This document shows, one piece after another, positions 23,072-32,678 of a stretch of 64,000 nucleotides of DNA. The DNA is from Shinella granuli (GTDB lineage Bacteria > Pseudomonadota > Alphaproteobacteria > Rhizobiales > Rhizobiaceae). The stretch lies in assembly GCF_004341885.1 (NCBI RefSeq), contig NZ_SLVX01000004.1, positions 1 through 64,000 on the forward strand, read 5' to 3'. A program made the translations under genes and the position numbers. Under the pieces are notes generated by a model. That model did not search any database, was not told the DNA's origin, and saw only the letters and a list, made by a program, of their open reading frames with translations. The stretch's first letter is position 1, and every line of letters begins with the position of its first letter.

Positions 23072-23368
23072 TCAGCCCTGGTCGGCGACGCGGTCCGTGT
23101 GGCCGAGGTCCCGGCCCGGCTCGATGATGTCGCGCACGCGCTGCTTCAGCTCCTTCGGCCCGGGAAAGCCGCCATCGCGCTTGCGCTCCCAGACCAGCGC
23201 CTCGCCGACGCGGATCTCGAAATTGCCGCCGGTGCCGGGAATGAGCGCCACCTCGCCGAGCCCGTCGGAAAAGGTTGAGAGCAGCTCCTGCGCCATCCAG
23301 CCGGCGCGCAGCAGCCAGTTGCACTGGGTACAGTAGAGAATCGAAACGCGCGGCTTTTCCCCGGACAT
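23072..23368 (-). CDS. SelT/SelW/SelH-family (Rdx) thioredoxin-fold protein
   Basis: A 98-residue protein with the redox motif CTQC in ILYCTQCNW (about 13-16) and the conserved GxFEI segment (GGNFEIRVG), typical of the Rdx family of selenoprotein-W-like proteins; here both positions are cysteine. AGGAGGTGACC before the ATG at 23,368 sets the start. The physiological role is unknown, probably thiol redox chemistry. Confidence 0.85.
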   Translation of the reverse strand: MSGEKPRVSILYCTQCNWLLRAGWMAQELLSTFSDGLGEVALIPGTGGNFEIRVGEALVWERKRDGGFPGPKELKQRVRDIIEPGRDLGHTDRVADQG

Positions 23369-23445
23369 GGTCACCTCCTGGTCGATGGCGAAAGCATATA
23401 GCAGCGGCGCCCTCTTGGCACGCGCCCGCTCGCGGTCCTCTCACA

Positions 23446-23463
23446 GAATTGTCAACTCAATTC
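23446..23463. promoter_or_regulatory. Palindrome upstream of the DoxX gene
   Basis: GAATTG-TCAACT-CAATTC, a perfect 6-bp inverted repeat, lies 85 bases before the DoxX start in its promoter region. It may be a regulator binding site; the regulator is unknown. Confidence 0.4.
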
Positions 23464-23547
23464 ATCATGTTTTGTTGGCGGACATCTTGTCGCAGCCGGA
23501 TTCCTGAAGGAGACGTGGTGCACTGCAACATCCTCACAGGAGATCCC

Positions 23548-23997
23548 ATGACAGAGCTTGCCACCCATCGCCCCCGCCTCATCATTCCCTCGCTCGGCGG
23601 CCTCTATGCGGCGCTCGGCGAAAGCGCGGAAACGATCCTGCGCGTCGCCGCCGGCCTGCTGCTCGTGACGCACGGCTACGGCAAGATCCTCAACCCCTTC
23701 GGCGCCGCCGGCATGGTGGAAAGCCTCGGCTTCTATCCCGGCGCCTTCTGGTCGCCGCTGCTCGCCGCCACCGAATTCTTCGGCGGCATCCTCATCGCCA
23801 TCGGCCTCTTCACGCGCCCCGCCGCCTTTGCGGCGATGATCGTTCTTGCCGTCACCGTCTACTTCCACGGCATCGTGCAGGCCGAGGGCCTGATGGGCGC
23901 GGAGAAGTCCATCCTGTGGACGCTGATCATGTTCTACTTCGTGATCCGCGGCGCCAACGGCCATTCGGTCGACGCCAAGCTCGGCCGTCAGTTCTGA
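23548..23997 (+). CDS. DoxX-family membrane protein
   Basis: A 149-residue protein with four membrane helices and the DoxX signatures HGYGKI and FFGGILIAIGLFTRPAA. CAGGAG lies before the ATG. DoxX proteins are inner-membrane proteins linked to redox or detoxification functions; the specific role here is unknown. Its 3' end overlaps the convergent receiver-domain gene by 10 bases. Confidence 0.88.
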   Translation: MTELATHRPRLIIPSLGGLYAALGESAETILRVAAGLLLVTHGYGKILNPFGAAGMVESLGFYPGAFWSPLLAATEFFGGILIAIGLFTRPAAFAAMIVLAVTVYFHGIVQAEGLMGAEKSILWTLIMFYFVIRGANGHSVDAKLGRQF

Positions 23998-24383
23998 TCC
24001 GTTTCCGGCGGTTGCGGCCTCGGCCGCAACCGCGCCTTGACGCGTGCGACGAGCGTCTCGGCGTCATGCGGCTTCATGACGACGGGAATGACCTCGAAAC
24101 CCTCGACGCCGTCGCGATGGATGTCGCCGACGGTGGTGAAGAGAAGCGGCACGCCCTTTTCCACCAGCCGTTCGATCTGCGGCGTGATCTGCGTGGCATC
24201 GAGCGGCACGTCGAGCAGGCAGAGGTCGATATCGGCCAGCGCGGCCGTGTCCCACTGGGTGAGCTGTTCGGGCCGCACCAGGGTCGTCCGGCAAGGCAGT
24301 GCCGCCTTGATCAGATATTCCGCGTCGAGCGCAATCAGGAACTCGCGTTCGGCGATCAGGATGTGCGGAAGTGAATGGCTCAT
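23988..24383 (-). CDS. Single-domain response regulator
   Basis: A 131-residue receiver domain without an output domain. The hydrophobic strand ILIAERE, the likely phosphoacceptor in DIDLCLLDVPLD and the conserved lysine in VVMKPHD are in the proper order, although the N-terminal acidic pair is degenerate (AEREF). AAGGAG stands 9 bases before the ATG at 24,383. It resembles receiver-only proteins that modulate histidine kinases in rhizobia. No kinase gene is adjacent. Confidence 0.75.
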   Translation of the reverse strand: MSHSLPHILIAEREFLIALDAEYLIKAALPCRTTLVRPEQLTQWDTAALADIDLCLLDVPLDATQITPQIERLVEKGVPLLFTTVGDIHRDGVEGFEVIPVVMKPHDAETLVARVKARLRPRPQPPETDQN

Positions 24384-24539
24384 GGCGCCGGACTCCTTGT
24401 CCATATGGAGCCGCCGGGAGGGGCGATTCAGGAGGCGGACTGTGGGCCTGCACCCCGGGAGTGTCATTTAAAAAAGACATAGTGCCGGTGCGATGGAACA
24501 ACTGCGCATGCGCGACGTTTTGCGCCTCAGCCCACGGGG

Positions 24540-25331
24540 ATGGGCAGGATCAAAACCGGCGGGGGCATGATGGCGGGTGGTGCGGCGGTCAATCAGCAAT
24601 CCAAGTGGCGCACGCCCTGTCAGCAATGTCCCCTGCGCAGCCTTTCGACCTTCCGGGATTTTTCGGCAAGGGAGCTGGACTTCGTCTCGCAGTTCAAGAG
24701 CGGCGAGCTCTCCAGCGAACGCGGCGCGACGATCCTCGTCGAGGGCATGCACAGCGCCCATCTCTTCACCGTGCTGTCGGGCTGGGCCTTCCGCTACAAG
24801 CTGCTGCCCGACGGGCGCCGGCAGATCATGAACTATCTTATGCCCGGCGATCTCATCGGCCTTCAGGGAAGCCTGATGGGCGAGATGGACCATTCCGTCG
24901 AGGCGCTGACGCCGGTCACGCTCTGCGTCTTCGAGCGCTCGAAACTGGAGCGGCTGTTCGAGCGCCATGCCTCGCTCGCCTACGACCTCACCTGGATCGC
25001 CGCGCACGAGGAGCGCATCCTCGACGAACACCTGCTCAGCGTCGGCCGGCGCTCGGCGCTGGAGCGCACGGCCTATCTGCTCTCCTTCATCCACCAGCGC
25101 GCCCATTCGGCGGGTGTCAATGGCGGGCGGCGGGTCATTCCGATCACCCAGCAGCATGTCGCCGATACGCTCGGCCTCTCGCTCGTGCACACCAACAAGA
25201 CGCTGCGCAAGCTCGCCGACCGCGGGCTGATGCGCTGGCAGGACAAGGGCTGCGAAATCCTCGATAGCGACGGTCTTCTGGCGCTGGCCGGCTGGGAGGG
25301 GCTGAAGAAGCAGCCCCGCCCCTTCATCTGA
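24540..25331 (+). CDS. Crp/Fnr-family transcription regulator
   Basis: A protein of 263 residues or about 10 fewer, since the ATG at 24,567 or 24,570 is also possible. Near the N-terminus CQQC recalls Fnr-type cysteines, but only two are present, so an iron-sulfur cluster is doubtful. The cyclic-nucleotide-binding-like beta barrel spans about 45-150, and the C-terminal helix-turn-helix contains TQQHVADTLGLSLVHTNKTL. FixK/NnrR-like or Crp-like roles are possible. It is read away from the receiver gene. Confidence 0.88.
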   Translation: MGRIKTGGGMMAGGAAVNQQSKWRTPCQQCPLRSLSTFRDFSARELDFVSQFKSGELSSERGATILVEGMHSAHLFTVLSGWAFRYKLLPDGRRQIMNYLMPGDLIGLQGSLMGEMDHSVEALTPVTLCVFERSKLERLFERHASLAYDLTWIAAHEERILDEHLLSVGRRSALERTAYLLSFIHQRAHSAGVNGGRRVIPITQQHVADTLGLSLVHTNKTLRKLADRGLMRWQDKGCEILDSDGLLALAGWEGLKKQPRPFI

Positions 25332-25392
25332 CCCCTACCTGCCCGCGCAGTTCCCGGCAGGCAAGACCGCCGTGCACGTTCGCTGGAACGGC

Positions 25393-26433
25393 TCAGGCGA
25401 CGTCCCAGTGCAGCGGGAACATCGGGTCGAACACCGTCACCGGCCCCGCGCCCGTCTCGATCTTCGCCGGGAAGGCGACGGGTTCCGCCCGCCTGACGAG
25501 ACGGATCGTCTCTTCGTTGGCCGGCAGGCCATACCAGGCGGGTCCGTTCAGCGAGGCGAAGGCCTCGAGCCGGGTGAGCGCGCCTTCCTCCTCGAAGACA
25601 TGGGCAAGGCAGCTCATCGTGTTGATCGAGGTGTAGATGCCGGCGCAGCCGCAGGCGCATTCCTTCAGCGGATCGACATGCGGTGCCGAATCGGTACCGA
25701 GGAAGAAACGCCCGTCGCCCGAGGTGGTGGCGGCGCGCAGCGCCAGCCGGTGCTCCTCGCGCTTGGCGACGGGCAGGCAATAGTAGTGCGGCTTGATGCC
25801 GCCGACGAGGATGGCGTTGCGGTTGATGATCAGGTGATGCGTGGTGATCGAGCCGGCGAGATTGGCCTTCGACGCCTTGATGTAGTCGACGCCGTTCTTC
25901 GTCGTCACATGCTCCATGGTGACGCGCAGCTCCGGCAGGCGCTGGCGCAAGGGGTCGAGCACCGTCTCGATGAACACGGCCTCGCGGTCGAAGATGTCGA
26001 CGTCCGGCGTCGTCACCTCGCCATGCACGCAGAGCGTCAGGCCGATCTTCGCCATGCGCTCCAGCACGGGCATCGCCTTGTCCATGTCGCGCACGCCGCC
26101 ATGGGAATTGGTCGTCGCGCCGGCCGGGTAGAGCTTGACGGCGCGGATCAGGCCGCTTTCATAGCCGGCTTCGACGTCGTCGGGGTCGGTATGCTCGGTG
26201 AGGTAGAGCGTCATCAGCGGCTCGAACCGGTCGCCCTTGGGCAGGGCGGCGAGGATGCGGTCGCGATAGGCGGCGGCGTCCGTGGTGGTCACGACCGGCG
26301 GCACGAGGTTCGGCATGATGATCGCGCGGGCGAAATGCCGGCTGGTGTCGCCGATCACGCCTTCGAGCATCGCCCCGTCGCGCAGGTGCAGGTGCCAGTC
26401 GTCCGGCCGGCGGATGGTGAGTTCTGTGGTCAT
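25393..26433 (-). CDS. pyrC: Dihydroorotase
   Basis: A 346-residue class II-type dihydroorotase of pyrimidine biosynthesis, closing carbamoyl aspartate to dihydroorotate. Zinc ligands appear in DDWHLHLRD (about 13-17), the lysine to be carboxylated in [13 protein letters not shown], and histidines in VHGEV, MEHVTT and GTDSAPH. Length and motifs fit E. coli PyrC. GGGAG lies before the ATG. It stands alone, upstream-facing the frc operon end. Confidence 0.95.
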   Translation of the reverse strand: MTTELTIRRPDDWHLHLRDGAMLEGVIGDTSRHFARAIIMPNLVPPVVTTTDAAAYRDRILAALPKGDRFEPLMTLYLTEHTDPDDVEAGYESGLIRAVKLYPAGATTNSHGGVRDMDKAMPVLERMAKIGLTLCVHGEVTTPDVDIFDREAVFIETVLDPLRQRLPELRVTMEHVTTKNGVDYIKASKANLAGSITTHHLIINRNAILVGGIKPHYYCLPVAKREEHRLALRAATTSGDGRFFLGTDSAPHVDPLKECACGCAGIYTSINTMSCLAHVFEEEGALTRLEAFASLNGPAWYGLPANEETIRLVRRAEPVAFPAKIETGAGPVTVFDPMFPLHWDVA

Positions 26434-26460
26434 CGGCGTTGCTCCCGCCCTTGGCTTTGC

Positions 26461-26508
26461 GGCAATCCCGGATGCAAAACGCTCAGGCATTCTTGCCGGA
26501 ATTGCTCC
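26461..26508 (-). repeat. Rhizobial intergenic palindromic repeat, copy A
   Basis: On the minus strand this begins GGAGCAATTCCGGCAAGAAT and continues with GCGTTTTGCATCCGGGATTGC. It matches the copies at 49,941, 52,575 and 60,784. It lies between the pyrC start and the frcK stop. RIME/ABC-type mosaic repeats of rhizobia have this appearance. Confidence 0.6.
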
Positions 26509-26548
26509 GCGGCTGCGATAGCATCCGCGGGGCGCAACGACAATCGTT

Positions 26549-27172
26549 TCAGAAGATATCGATGGTGAGGTCCGCGGGGCGGGAATTCTCCAGGATGCGC
26601 TTTCCGTTCGGCAGGTCGTTGCCGTAGAGCTTGCGCTGGATCTCGTCTTCCGGCAGGCCATAGCCGAGCCAGCGCCGGCGCAGCCGCTCCTCCAGCACCG
26701 CATAGGGCGGGCCGACGAAGATGGTGACGTCGAATTTCCCGTCGAGCCGGTCCCAGGGCGCGTCCTTCAGCAGCAGGTAGTTGCCTTCCGCGAGGATGAA
26801 GCGCGTATCGGCCGGGATGGCACGGGCGGCGTTGATGGCGATCTCGCGCGATCGATCGAAGACCGGGACGAGGACTTCGTCCTGTGCCCTTTTCAGGGCC
26901 TCGACGATGTCGATGAAGCCGCGGGCGTCGAAGGTTTCGGGTGCACCCTTGCGCGGCAGGAGGCCGCGTTCGGCGAGAATGCCGTTGTCCATGTGAAAGC
27001 CGTCCATCGGCAGGATTTCCGCCGTCTCGCCGCGGGCGAGAAGCCTTTCCCTGACGGCTTCGACCAGCGTCGACTTGCCGGCGCCCGGAGGGCCGGCAAT
27101 GCCGAGCAAGACGCGGCGCGCGTTTTGCGCGCGCCGCAGAAGATCGTCCACGATTGTTTTGACCGTTGTCAT
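26549..27172 (-). CDS. frcK: Kinase of the fructose uptake operon (FrcK-like)
   Basis: A 207-residue P-loop kinase related to uridine kinase and phosphoribulokinase. Walker A is [12 protein letters not shown] (about 23-34), MDGFHMDN is the substrate-binding region (about 56-63), and LAEGNYLLL is the Walker B-like strand. It starts inside the stop of frcA (ATGA). In Sinorhizobium meliloti a kinase, frcK, ends the frcBCAK fructose transport operon, and gene order and family match here. Its substrate is not proven. Confidence 0.85.
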   Translation of the reverse strand: MTTVKTIVDDLLRRAQNARRVLLGIAGPPGAGKSTLVEAVRERLLARGETAEILPMDGFHMDNGILAERGLLPRKGAPETFDARGFIDIVEALKRAQDEVLVPVFDRSREIAINAARAIPADTRFILAEGNYLLLKDAPWDRLDGKFDVTIFVGPPYAVLEERLRRRWLGYGLPEDEIQRKLYGNDLPNGKRILENSRPADLTIDIF

Positions 27173-27948
27173 GCCGCGACGGCCTCGGCGGGCAGTTTCG
27201 CGCCGGTCATGAAGGCGACGGCGTCGGACATGGTGTAGTCCTTCGGGTTGATGACCGTCAGCCGCCGGCCGAGCCGGTGGATGTGGATGCGGTCCGCCAC
27301 CTCGAAGACATGCGGCATGTTGTGCGAGATCAGCACGATCGGAATGCCGCGCCGGCGCACGTCGAGGATGAGTTCCAGGACGCGTCGGCTCTCCTTGACG
27401 CCGAGCGCCGCCGTCGGCTCGTCGAGGATGATCACTTTCGAACCGAAGGCGGCGGCGCGCGCCACGGCGACCCCCTGGCGTTGGCCGCCGGACAAGGTCT
27501 CCACCGCCTGGTTGATGTTCTGGATCGTCATCAGCCCGAGTTCGGAGAGCTTGTCGCGGGCGAACTTCTCCATCGCCGTGCGGTCGAGCTTGCGGAACCA
27601 CTGGCCCATGACGCCGGGCTTCCTGATCTCGCGGCCGAGGAACATGTTGTCGGCGATCGAGAGGGCGGGCGAGAGCGCGAGGTTCTGGTAGACGGTCTCG
27701 ATGCCGGCGCTGCGTGCCTCGATCGGCGAGCGGAAATGCACCGGCTGGCCTTCGAGGCGGATTTCGCCCTCGTCCGGCGTGATGGCGCCGGAGATCGCCT
27801 TGATCATCGAGGACTTGCCCGCGCCGTTGTCGCCGATCACGGCGAGGATCTCGCCGGGATAGAGGTCGAAGTCTGCTTGGTCGAGGGCGGTGACGCGGCC
27901 GTAGCGCTTGACGAGACCGCGGGCGGTGAGAATGGGTTCGAGAGCCAT
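27169..27948 (-). CDS. frcA: Fructose ABC transporter ATP-binding protein
   Basis: A 259-residue ABC ATPase. Walker A is GDNGAGKSS (about 40-48), the signature is LSGGQRQGVAVAR, Walker B is VIILDEPTAALG and the switch histidine lies in LISHNM. It is a single-domain protein, unlike most CUT2 sugar ATPases that are double, which fits FrcA. It overlaps frcC by one base (TGATG) and frcK by four. It energises fructose uptake with FrcB and FrcC. Confidence 0.92.
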   Translation of the reverse strand: MALEPILTARGLVKRYGRVTALDQADFDLYPGEILAVIGDNGAGKSSMIKAISGAITPDEGEIRLEGQPVHFRSPIEARSAGIETVYQNLALSPALSIADNMFLGREIRKPGVMGQWFRKLDRTAMEKFARDKLSELGLMTIQNINQAVETLSGGQRQGVAVARAAAFGSKVIILDEPTAALGVKESRRVLELILDVRRRGIPIVLISHNMPHVFEVADRIHIHRLGRRLTVINPKDYTMSDAVAFMTGAKLPAEAVAA

Positions 27949-29048
27949 CAGCCTGCTACCTTTCTGATCCACTGGTCGATTGCGACGGCCGAGATGATGA
28001 GGACGCCGATCAGGAGATAGGTCCATTGCGGGTCCGTGCCGATGAGGCGAAGACCGAGCGAGAAGACGCCGACGATCAGCGCCCCGAAGATCATGCCGAG
28101 GATCGAGCCGCGCCCGCCGAACAGCGAGAGGCCGCCGATCACCACGGCGGTGATCGATTCGATGTTGGCGAACTGCCCCGCCGTCGGCGAGACCGAGCCG
28201 ATGCGGCCGATGAGCGCCCAGCCGGCGAGCGCGCAGATGAGGCCGGACAGCGTGTAGACCGAGACCAGCATGCGCTTGACGTTGACGCCGGCCAGCTCCG
28301 CCGCGTCCGGATCGTCGCCGACCGCATAGACATGGCGGCCCCAGGCGGTGTGGTTCAGCACGTACCAGAGCAGCGCCACCAGCAGCACCATGGCGATGAC
28401 GCCGTAGGTGAAGACCGCGCCGCCGAAGCGGATGTTGTTGCCGAAGAACTGCAGGAGCGGGGCCTGCGCGGAGATGTCCTGCGAGCGGATGGTCTCGTTG
28501 GCCGAATAGAGGAAGTTCGAGGCGAGGATGATCTGCCACATGCCGAGCGTGACGATGAAGGGCGGCAGCTTCATGCGGGCGACGAGCAGGCCGTTGATAT
28601 AGCCGCAGAACGCGCCGCAGGCGAGGCCGCACAGGACGGCGAGCGACGGCGGCAGGCCGTAGCGGAAGGTGAACTGGCCCATCACGACGGAGGAAAGCAC
28701 CATGATGGCGCCGACCGACAGGTCGATGCCGGCCGTCAGGATGACCAGCGTCTGCGCCGCGCCGACGATGCCGACGATGGCCACCTGCTGGAGGATGAGC
28801 GTCATCGTGAAGGCGGAGAAGAACTTTCCGCCGAGGATGATGCCGAATACCGCCACCGAGAGCACGAGCACGATCAGCGGCACCGCGGAGGGACTGCCGT
28901 GCAGGAAATGCTGAAATTTCTGGACGGGCGTCTTGTCGTGCGTATCGAAGGAGGCGACCTGGGTCGCGCTGCCGGACAGCACCTTCTCGAATTCCTGCGA
29001 GGGTTGCGAGGGCTGGGCGCCCTGCGAGACCGTCGATGTCTCACTCAT
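27948..29048 (-). CDS. frcC: Fructose ABC transporter permease
   Basis: A 366-residue CUT2-family permease with about 8-10 membrane helices. The family motif is TAGIDLSVGAIM (about 118-129) and the C-terminal LSLFGGRGS region is present. The first 50 residues are hydrophilic. GGAGGAGAAG precedes the ATG. It is the second gene of the frc operon, separated from frcB by 260 bases that contain a stable hairpin. Confidence 0.93.
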   Translation of the reverse strand: MSETSTVSQGAQPSQPSQEFEKVLSGSATQVASFDTHDKTPVQKFQHFLHGSPSAVPLIVLVLSVAVFGIILGGKFFSAFTMTLILQQVAIVGIVGAAQTLVILTAGIDLSVGAIMVLSSVVMGQFTFRYGLPPSLAVLCGLACGAFCGYINGLLVARMKLPPFIVTLGMWQIILASNFLYSANETIRSQDISAQAPLLQFFGNNIRFGGAVFTYGVIAMVLLVALLWYVLNHTAWGRHVYAVGDDPDAAELAGVNVKRMLVSVYTLSGLICALAGWALIGRIGSVSPTAGQFANIESITAVVIGGLSLFGGRGSILGMIFGALIVGVFSLGLRLIGTDPQWTYLLIGVLIISAVAIDQWIRKVAG

Positions 29049-29276
29049 GATCTTCTCCTCCCCTTCCGGCGCCGACCGTCGCGGCTGACCGGATGAAATG
29101 GTGCATGGACGCATCGCTGGGGCGCCTTGCGCACCTGCCGCCATCTGCGGGCGGTCTCCTCCCCGGGCGGTGCCGGCTTTCGCCGCAGCCTGGGGATGAA
29201 AGGTGCCCATGTCTTGTTGCGAATGTCAAAGCAGGGCCGGTCTTCGCCGCGACCCGATCCGCGTCCAAAGCGGAAA

Positions 29277-29301
29277 GCCGGCCCGGTCAAGCCGGGCCGG
29301 C
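29277..29301 (-). terminator. Hairpin between frcB and frcC
   Basis: GCCGGCCCGG and CCGGGCCGGC pair over 10 bp with a 5-base loop, 8 bases after the frcB stop. Only TTT follows on the minus strand, so it probably terminates partially and protects the frcB message, giving more binding protein than permease. Confidence 0.55.
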
Positions 29302-29308
29302 GGGGGCA

Positions 29309-30334
29309 TCAGCCCCAGCACTTGTCCTTGCCGGCCTTGGTGTCGATGGACTCGACGCCGTCTGCCGGCTTGTCCGTCACGAGCGTCACGCCCGTGTCGA
29401 AGAAGTCCTTGCCTTCGGTGGCCTTCGGCTTTTCGCCGCTGTCGGCGAAGGTCTTGATGGCCTCGATGCCGAGGGCGGCCATCATCAGCGGGTACTGCTG
29501 CGAGGTGGCGCCGATGACGCCGTCCGCGACGTTCTGCACGCCCGGGCAACCGCCGTCGACGGAAACGATCAGCACGTCGCCTTCCTTGCCGACGGCCTTC
29601 AGCGCTTCATAGGCGCCGGCAGCGGCCGGTTCGTTGATCGTGTGCACGACGTTGATGGACGGATCCTTCTGGAGAAGGTTCTCCATGGCGGTGCGGCCGC
29701 CCTCCTCGTTGCCGTTGGTCACGTCGTGGCCGACGATGCGGGCATCGTCCTCGTCGCCGATCTTGGAAATGTCCTTCACGTCGATGCCGAAGCCCTTCAT
29801 GAAGCCCTGGTTGCGCAGCACGTCGACCGAAGGCTGCGAGGGCGTCAGGTTAAGGAAGGCGATCTTGGCGTCCTTGGCGGCATCGCCGAGCGACGCGGCG
29901 GCCCACTTGCCGATCAGCTCGCCGGCGAGCAGGTTGTCGGTGGCGAAGGTCATGTCGGCGCTGTCGAGCGGCTCCAGCGGCGTGTCGAGCGCGATGACGA
30001 GCAGGCCCGCATCCCGCGCCTTCTGCACGGAGGGAACGATGCCCTTCGTGTCGGACGCGGCGATCAGGATGCCCTTCGCGCCGTCGGCGATGCAGGTCTC
30101 GATCGCGGCGACCTGGCTTTCCGAATCGCCGTCGATCTTGCCGGCATAGGCCTTCAGCGTCACGCCGAGTTCCTTGGCCTTCGCTTCGGCGCCTTCCTTC
30201 ATCTTGACGAAGAAGGGGTTGGTGTCGGTCTTGGTGATCAGGCAGGCGGTGGTGTCGGCGGCGGCGGCCGGCGTGGAAAAGGCGACGCCGAGTGCAAGCG
30301 CGCCGAGAGCGGCGGAAATGATGGTTTTCTTCAT
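29309..30334 (-). CDS. frcB: Fructose-binding periplasmic protein
   Basis: A 341-residue CUT2 substrate-binding protein with a signal peptide ([16 protein letters not shown], cleavage near AAA at 26). The periplasmic-binding fold is typical of ribose/fructose-type proteins: [13 protein letters not shown] at the start of the mature part, LDTPLEP in the middle, and [12 protein letters not shown] and VDGGCPG later. GGAGG before the ATG marks the start. It is the first gene of frcBCAK and divergent from the ROK regulator. Confidence 0.93.
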   Translation of the reverse strand: MKKTIISAALGALALGVAFSTPAAAADTTACLITKTDTNPFFVKMKEGAEAKAKELGVTLKAYAGKIDGDSESQVAAIETCIADGAKGILIAASDTKGIVPSVQKARDAGLLVIALDTPLEPLDSADMTFATDNLLAGELIGKWAAASLGDAAKDAKIAFLNLTPSQPSVDVLRNQGFMKGFGIDVKDISKIGDEDDARIVGHDVTNGNEEGGRTAMENLLQKDPSINVVHTINEPAAAGAYEALKAVGKEGDVLIVSVDGGCPGVQNVADGVIGATSQQYPLMMAALGIEAIKTFADSGEKPKATEGKDFFDTGVTLVTDKPADGVESIDTKAGKDKCWG

Positions 30335-30473
30335 GGTATCCTCCCAAGGACGAAACGGGATGCGCCCCTCTCCTGGGGCGATCCGGTCGCAGGGCGGCGG
30401 GCAGGTCCTCTGCCGGCCGATCCTTGCTTCCGTCTTCAAGAGAACACCAAAAGAAATGCCTGTCAATAAATAA

Positions 30474-30497
30474 ATCGAATTGAATTATTAATTCGAT
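30474..30497. promoter_or_regulatory. Operator between frcB and frcR
   Basis: ATCGAATT, 8 bp, AATTCGAT: a perfect inverted repeat in the AT-rich middle of an otherwise GC-rich divergent promoter region. On the minus strand TTGACA (30,461-30,466) follows 7 bases after it and is a good frcB -35 box. The ROK regulator FrcR is the obvious ligand. Confidence 0.7.
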
Positions 30498-30620
30498 GTG
30501 GCATGCTGCAGGGAAAGAACGGGCGAAAGCCCCGCTGCGCGTTTCCGGTGGAAGAGCGGATCGCCAGCCGATAAGAGGACCGGAAGGGCGCGGGCGCCCG
30601 GTCCGGCACGGGAGGAGACG

Positions 30621-31850
30621 ATGATCAGAAAGGACGCGACGGCACATGCCGTGCCGGCCGAAATCCTCGATCCGAGCGGGGGCGCGAACCAGGTGCGCGT
30701 CCGGGCCTATAACGAACGCCTGGTCATGTCGCTGGTGCGCCGGCACGGTAGCCTGTCGAAGGCCGAGATCGCCCGGCGCAGCGGCCTTTCCGCCCAGACC
30801 GTCACCGTCATCATGCGCGCGCTGGAGGCGGAGGGGCTTTTGATGCGCGGCGAGCCGATGCGCGGCAAGGTCGGCCAGCCCTCCGTGCCCATGCGGCTCA
30901 ATCCCGATGCGGTCTATTCCTTCGGCCTGAAGATCGGCCGCCGCAGCGCCGATCTCGTTATGATGGATTTCGTCGGCGGCATCCGCCGCCGCGCGCGCCG
31001 CACCTATCCCTATCCCATGCCCGGCCCGCTGCTTTCCTTCGTCGAGGAGGGCCTGGCCGAGCTGGAAGCCGCGATCACGCCGGAGGAGCGCGCCCGCATC
31101 GCCGGCTTCGGCGTCGCCGCCCCCTTCGAACTGTGGAGCTGGGCGAGCGAAGTGGGCGCACCGCAGGCCGACATGGACCAGTGGCGCGGCGTCGACCTGG
31201 AGGCGGAGATCGCAAGCCGCGTGCCTTACCCGGTCGCGCTCCAGAACGACGCGACGAGCGCCTGCGCGGCCGAGCTCGTCTTCGGCCTCGGCCCGCAATA
31301 TCCCGATTTCCTCTATCTCTTCATCGGCTCCTTCATCGGCGGCGGCGTGGTGCTGAATTCGGCGCTCTTCACCGGCCGCACCGGCACGGCCGGCGCCATC
31401 GGCCCCCTGCCCGTGCAGGGCCGCGACGGCGAGACGGTGCAGCTCCTGAAGATCGCCTCGATCTACCGCCTGGAGAACCTGCTGCGCGAGCACGGCATTG
31501 ATCCGAAGCCGCTCTGGTATTCGCCGGACGGATGGATCGATTTCGGCGCGCCGCTTGCGATCTGGATCGAGGACATGGCCGCCGCGCTCGCCCAGGCCGT
31601 CGTCGCCTCCGCCTCCGTCATCGACTTCTCCGCCGTCATCATCGACGGCGGCTTTCCCGCCTGGGTGCGCGAGCGCGTGGTCGCGGCGACGCAGGCCGCC
31701 GTCGCCCGCCTCGACCTCCAGGGCGTCACCCTGCCCGAGATCGTCGAGGGCGCGGTCGGCAGCGCCGCGCGCTCGATCGGTGGGGCCAGCCTGCCGCTCT
31801 TTTCCCGCTATCTTCCGGACCAGAACGTCCTCTTCAAGGAGCTTGCCTGA
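30621..31850 (+). CDS. frcR: ROK-family transcription regulator FrcR
   Basis: A 409-residue ROK protein. The N-terminal winged helix (about 32-75) contains SKAEIARRSGLSAQTVTVIM; the sugar-kinase-like domain follows, with the phosphate loop form FIGSFIGGGVVL. The usual zinc-binding CxCGxxGC cluster of ROK regulators is missing. GGAGGAG precedes the ATG. It is divergent from frcBCAK and should repress it without fructose. A fucU/rbsD-like gene follows directly. Confidence 0.88.
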   Translation: MIRKDATAHAVPAEILDPSGGANQVRVRAYNERLVMSLVRRHGSLSKAEIARRSGLSAQTVTVIMRALEAEGLLMRGEPMRGKVGQPSVPMRLNPDAVYSFGLKIGRRSADLVMMDFVGGIRRRARRTYPYPMPGPLLSFVEEGLAELEAAITPEERARIAGFGVAAPFELWSWASEVGAPQADMDQWRGVDLEAEIASRVPYPVALQNDATSACAAELVFGLGPQYPDFLYLFIGSFIGGGVVLNSALFTGRTGTAGAIGPLPVQGRDGETVQLLKIASIYRLENLLREHGIDPKPLWYSPDGWIDFGAPLAIWIEDMAAALAQAVVASASVIDFSAVIIDGGFPAWVRERVVAATQAAVARLDLQGVTLPEIVEGAVGSAARSIGGASLPLFSRYLPDQNVLFKELA

Positions 31851-32279
31851 ATGCTGAAAGGTCTTGACCCCATCCTGGGCCCGGAGCTGCTCGCGACGCT
31901 GCGCGCCATGGGCCACGGCGACGAGATCGCCCTCGTCGACGGCAACTATCCGGGCGTCGAGCACGCCCGCCGCCTCATCCGCCTCGACGGCGTGCCGCTC
32001 GTCCCCGTGCTGAATGCCGTGCTCTCGGTGCTGCCGATCGACGATTTCGTCGAGGAGGCGATCTTCCGCTCCACCTTCCGCCAGGAGCGCGACACGCTGG
32101 AGCCCGTGCACCGCGAGATCATCGACTGCTGCGCCCGCCATGCGCCGGATCGCGCGGTCGTGCCGCTCGTCGGCGCCGATTTCTACGGCCGCGTGCGCGC
32201 CGCCCATACGCTTGTGCAGACCAGCGAGCCGCGGCTCTATGCCAATGTCATCCTGCGCAAGGGCGTCATCTATCCCTGA
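31851..32279 (+). CDS. RbsD/FucU-family sugar mutarotase
   Basis: A 142-residue RbsD/FucU protein, which interconverts sugar anomers. The typical motifs are LLATLRAMGHGDEIALVDGNYP (about 14-35, shown in part: MGHGDEIALVDGNYP) and YANVILRKGVI at the C-terminus. It starts immediately after the frcR stop without a gap, so it is in the same operon. The context suggests it supplies the fructose anomer used by the cell. Confidence 0.9.
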   Translation: MLKGLDPILGPELLATLRAMGHGDEIALVDGNYPGVEHARRLIRLDGVPLVPVLNAVLSVLPIDDFVEEAIFRSTFRQERDTLEPVHREIIDCCARHAPDRAVVPLVGADFYGRVRAAHTLVQTSEPRLYANVILRKGVIYP

Positions 32280-32375
32280 CCCTGTTTCCCGCGGAACAGC
32301 GCGGGGCGGGGGGATGTGAGACCTTCTGATCACCGGATGAGAGAGGCTCATCCCCAACCGATCAGGAGAGACCCC

Positions 32376-32552
32376 ATGCGCAAGATCATCGTTTCCGCCA
32401 CCGTCGCCCTCGTTGCCGCCGTTTCCTTCGCCGCCCCCTCGCAGGCCGGCTCCTACAGCTACGGTTACGAGCCCGCCTGCTTCATCAAGAAGGTGAAGGC
32501 CTACGACTATTACGGCAACGTCGTCATCAAGAAGATCCGCGTCTGCCATTGA
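32376..32552 (+). CDS. Small secreted protein
   Basis: A 58-residue precursor: MRKIIVSATVALVAAVSF, then a SQA-G cleavage site near residue 24. The mature part of about 34 residues has two cysteines, so one disulfide is possible, and the repeated pattern KKVKAYDYYGNVVIKKIRV. GAGAGACC precedes the ATG. Function unknown; similar tiny periplasmic proteins are common in Rhizobiales. Confidence 0.72.
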   Translation: MRKIIVSATVALVAAVSFAAPSQAGSYSYGYEPACFIKKVKAYDYYGNVVIKKIRVCH

Positions 32553-32678
32553 TCCCTCTTCTTCGTCGATCCTCCCCGCCTTGCCCGGCTCGAAAGAGCC
32601 GGGTTCTTTCTGTTTGGCCCTTGAATGAAGGGGAGGGCCGTGTTTGTCTCGCGCCATATCGAAGAACGGGAGTATCGC

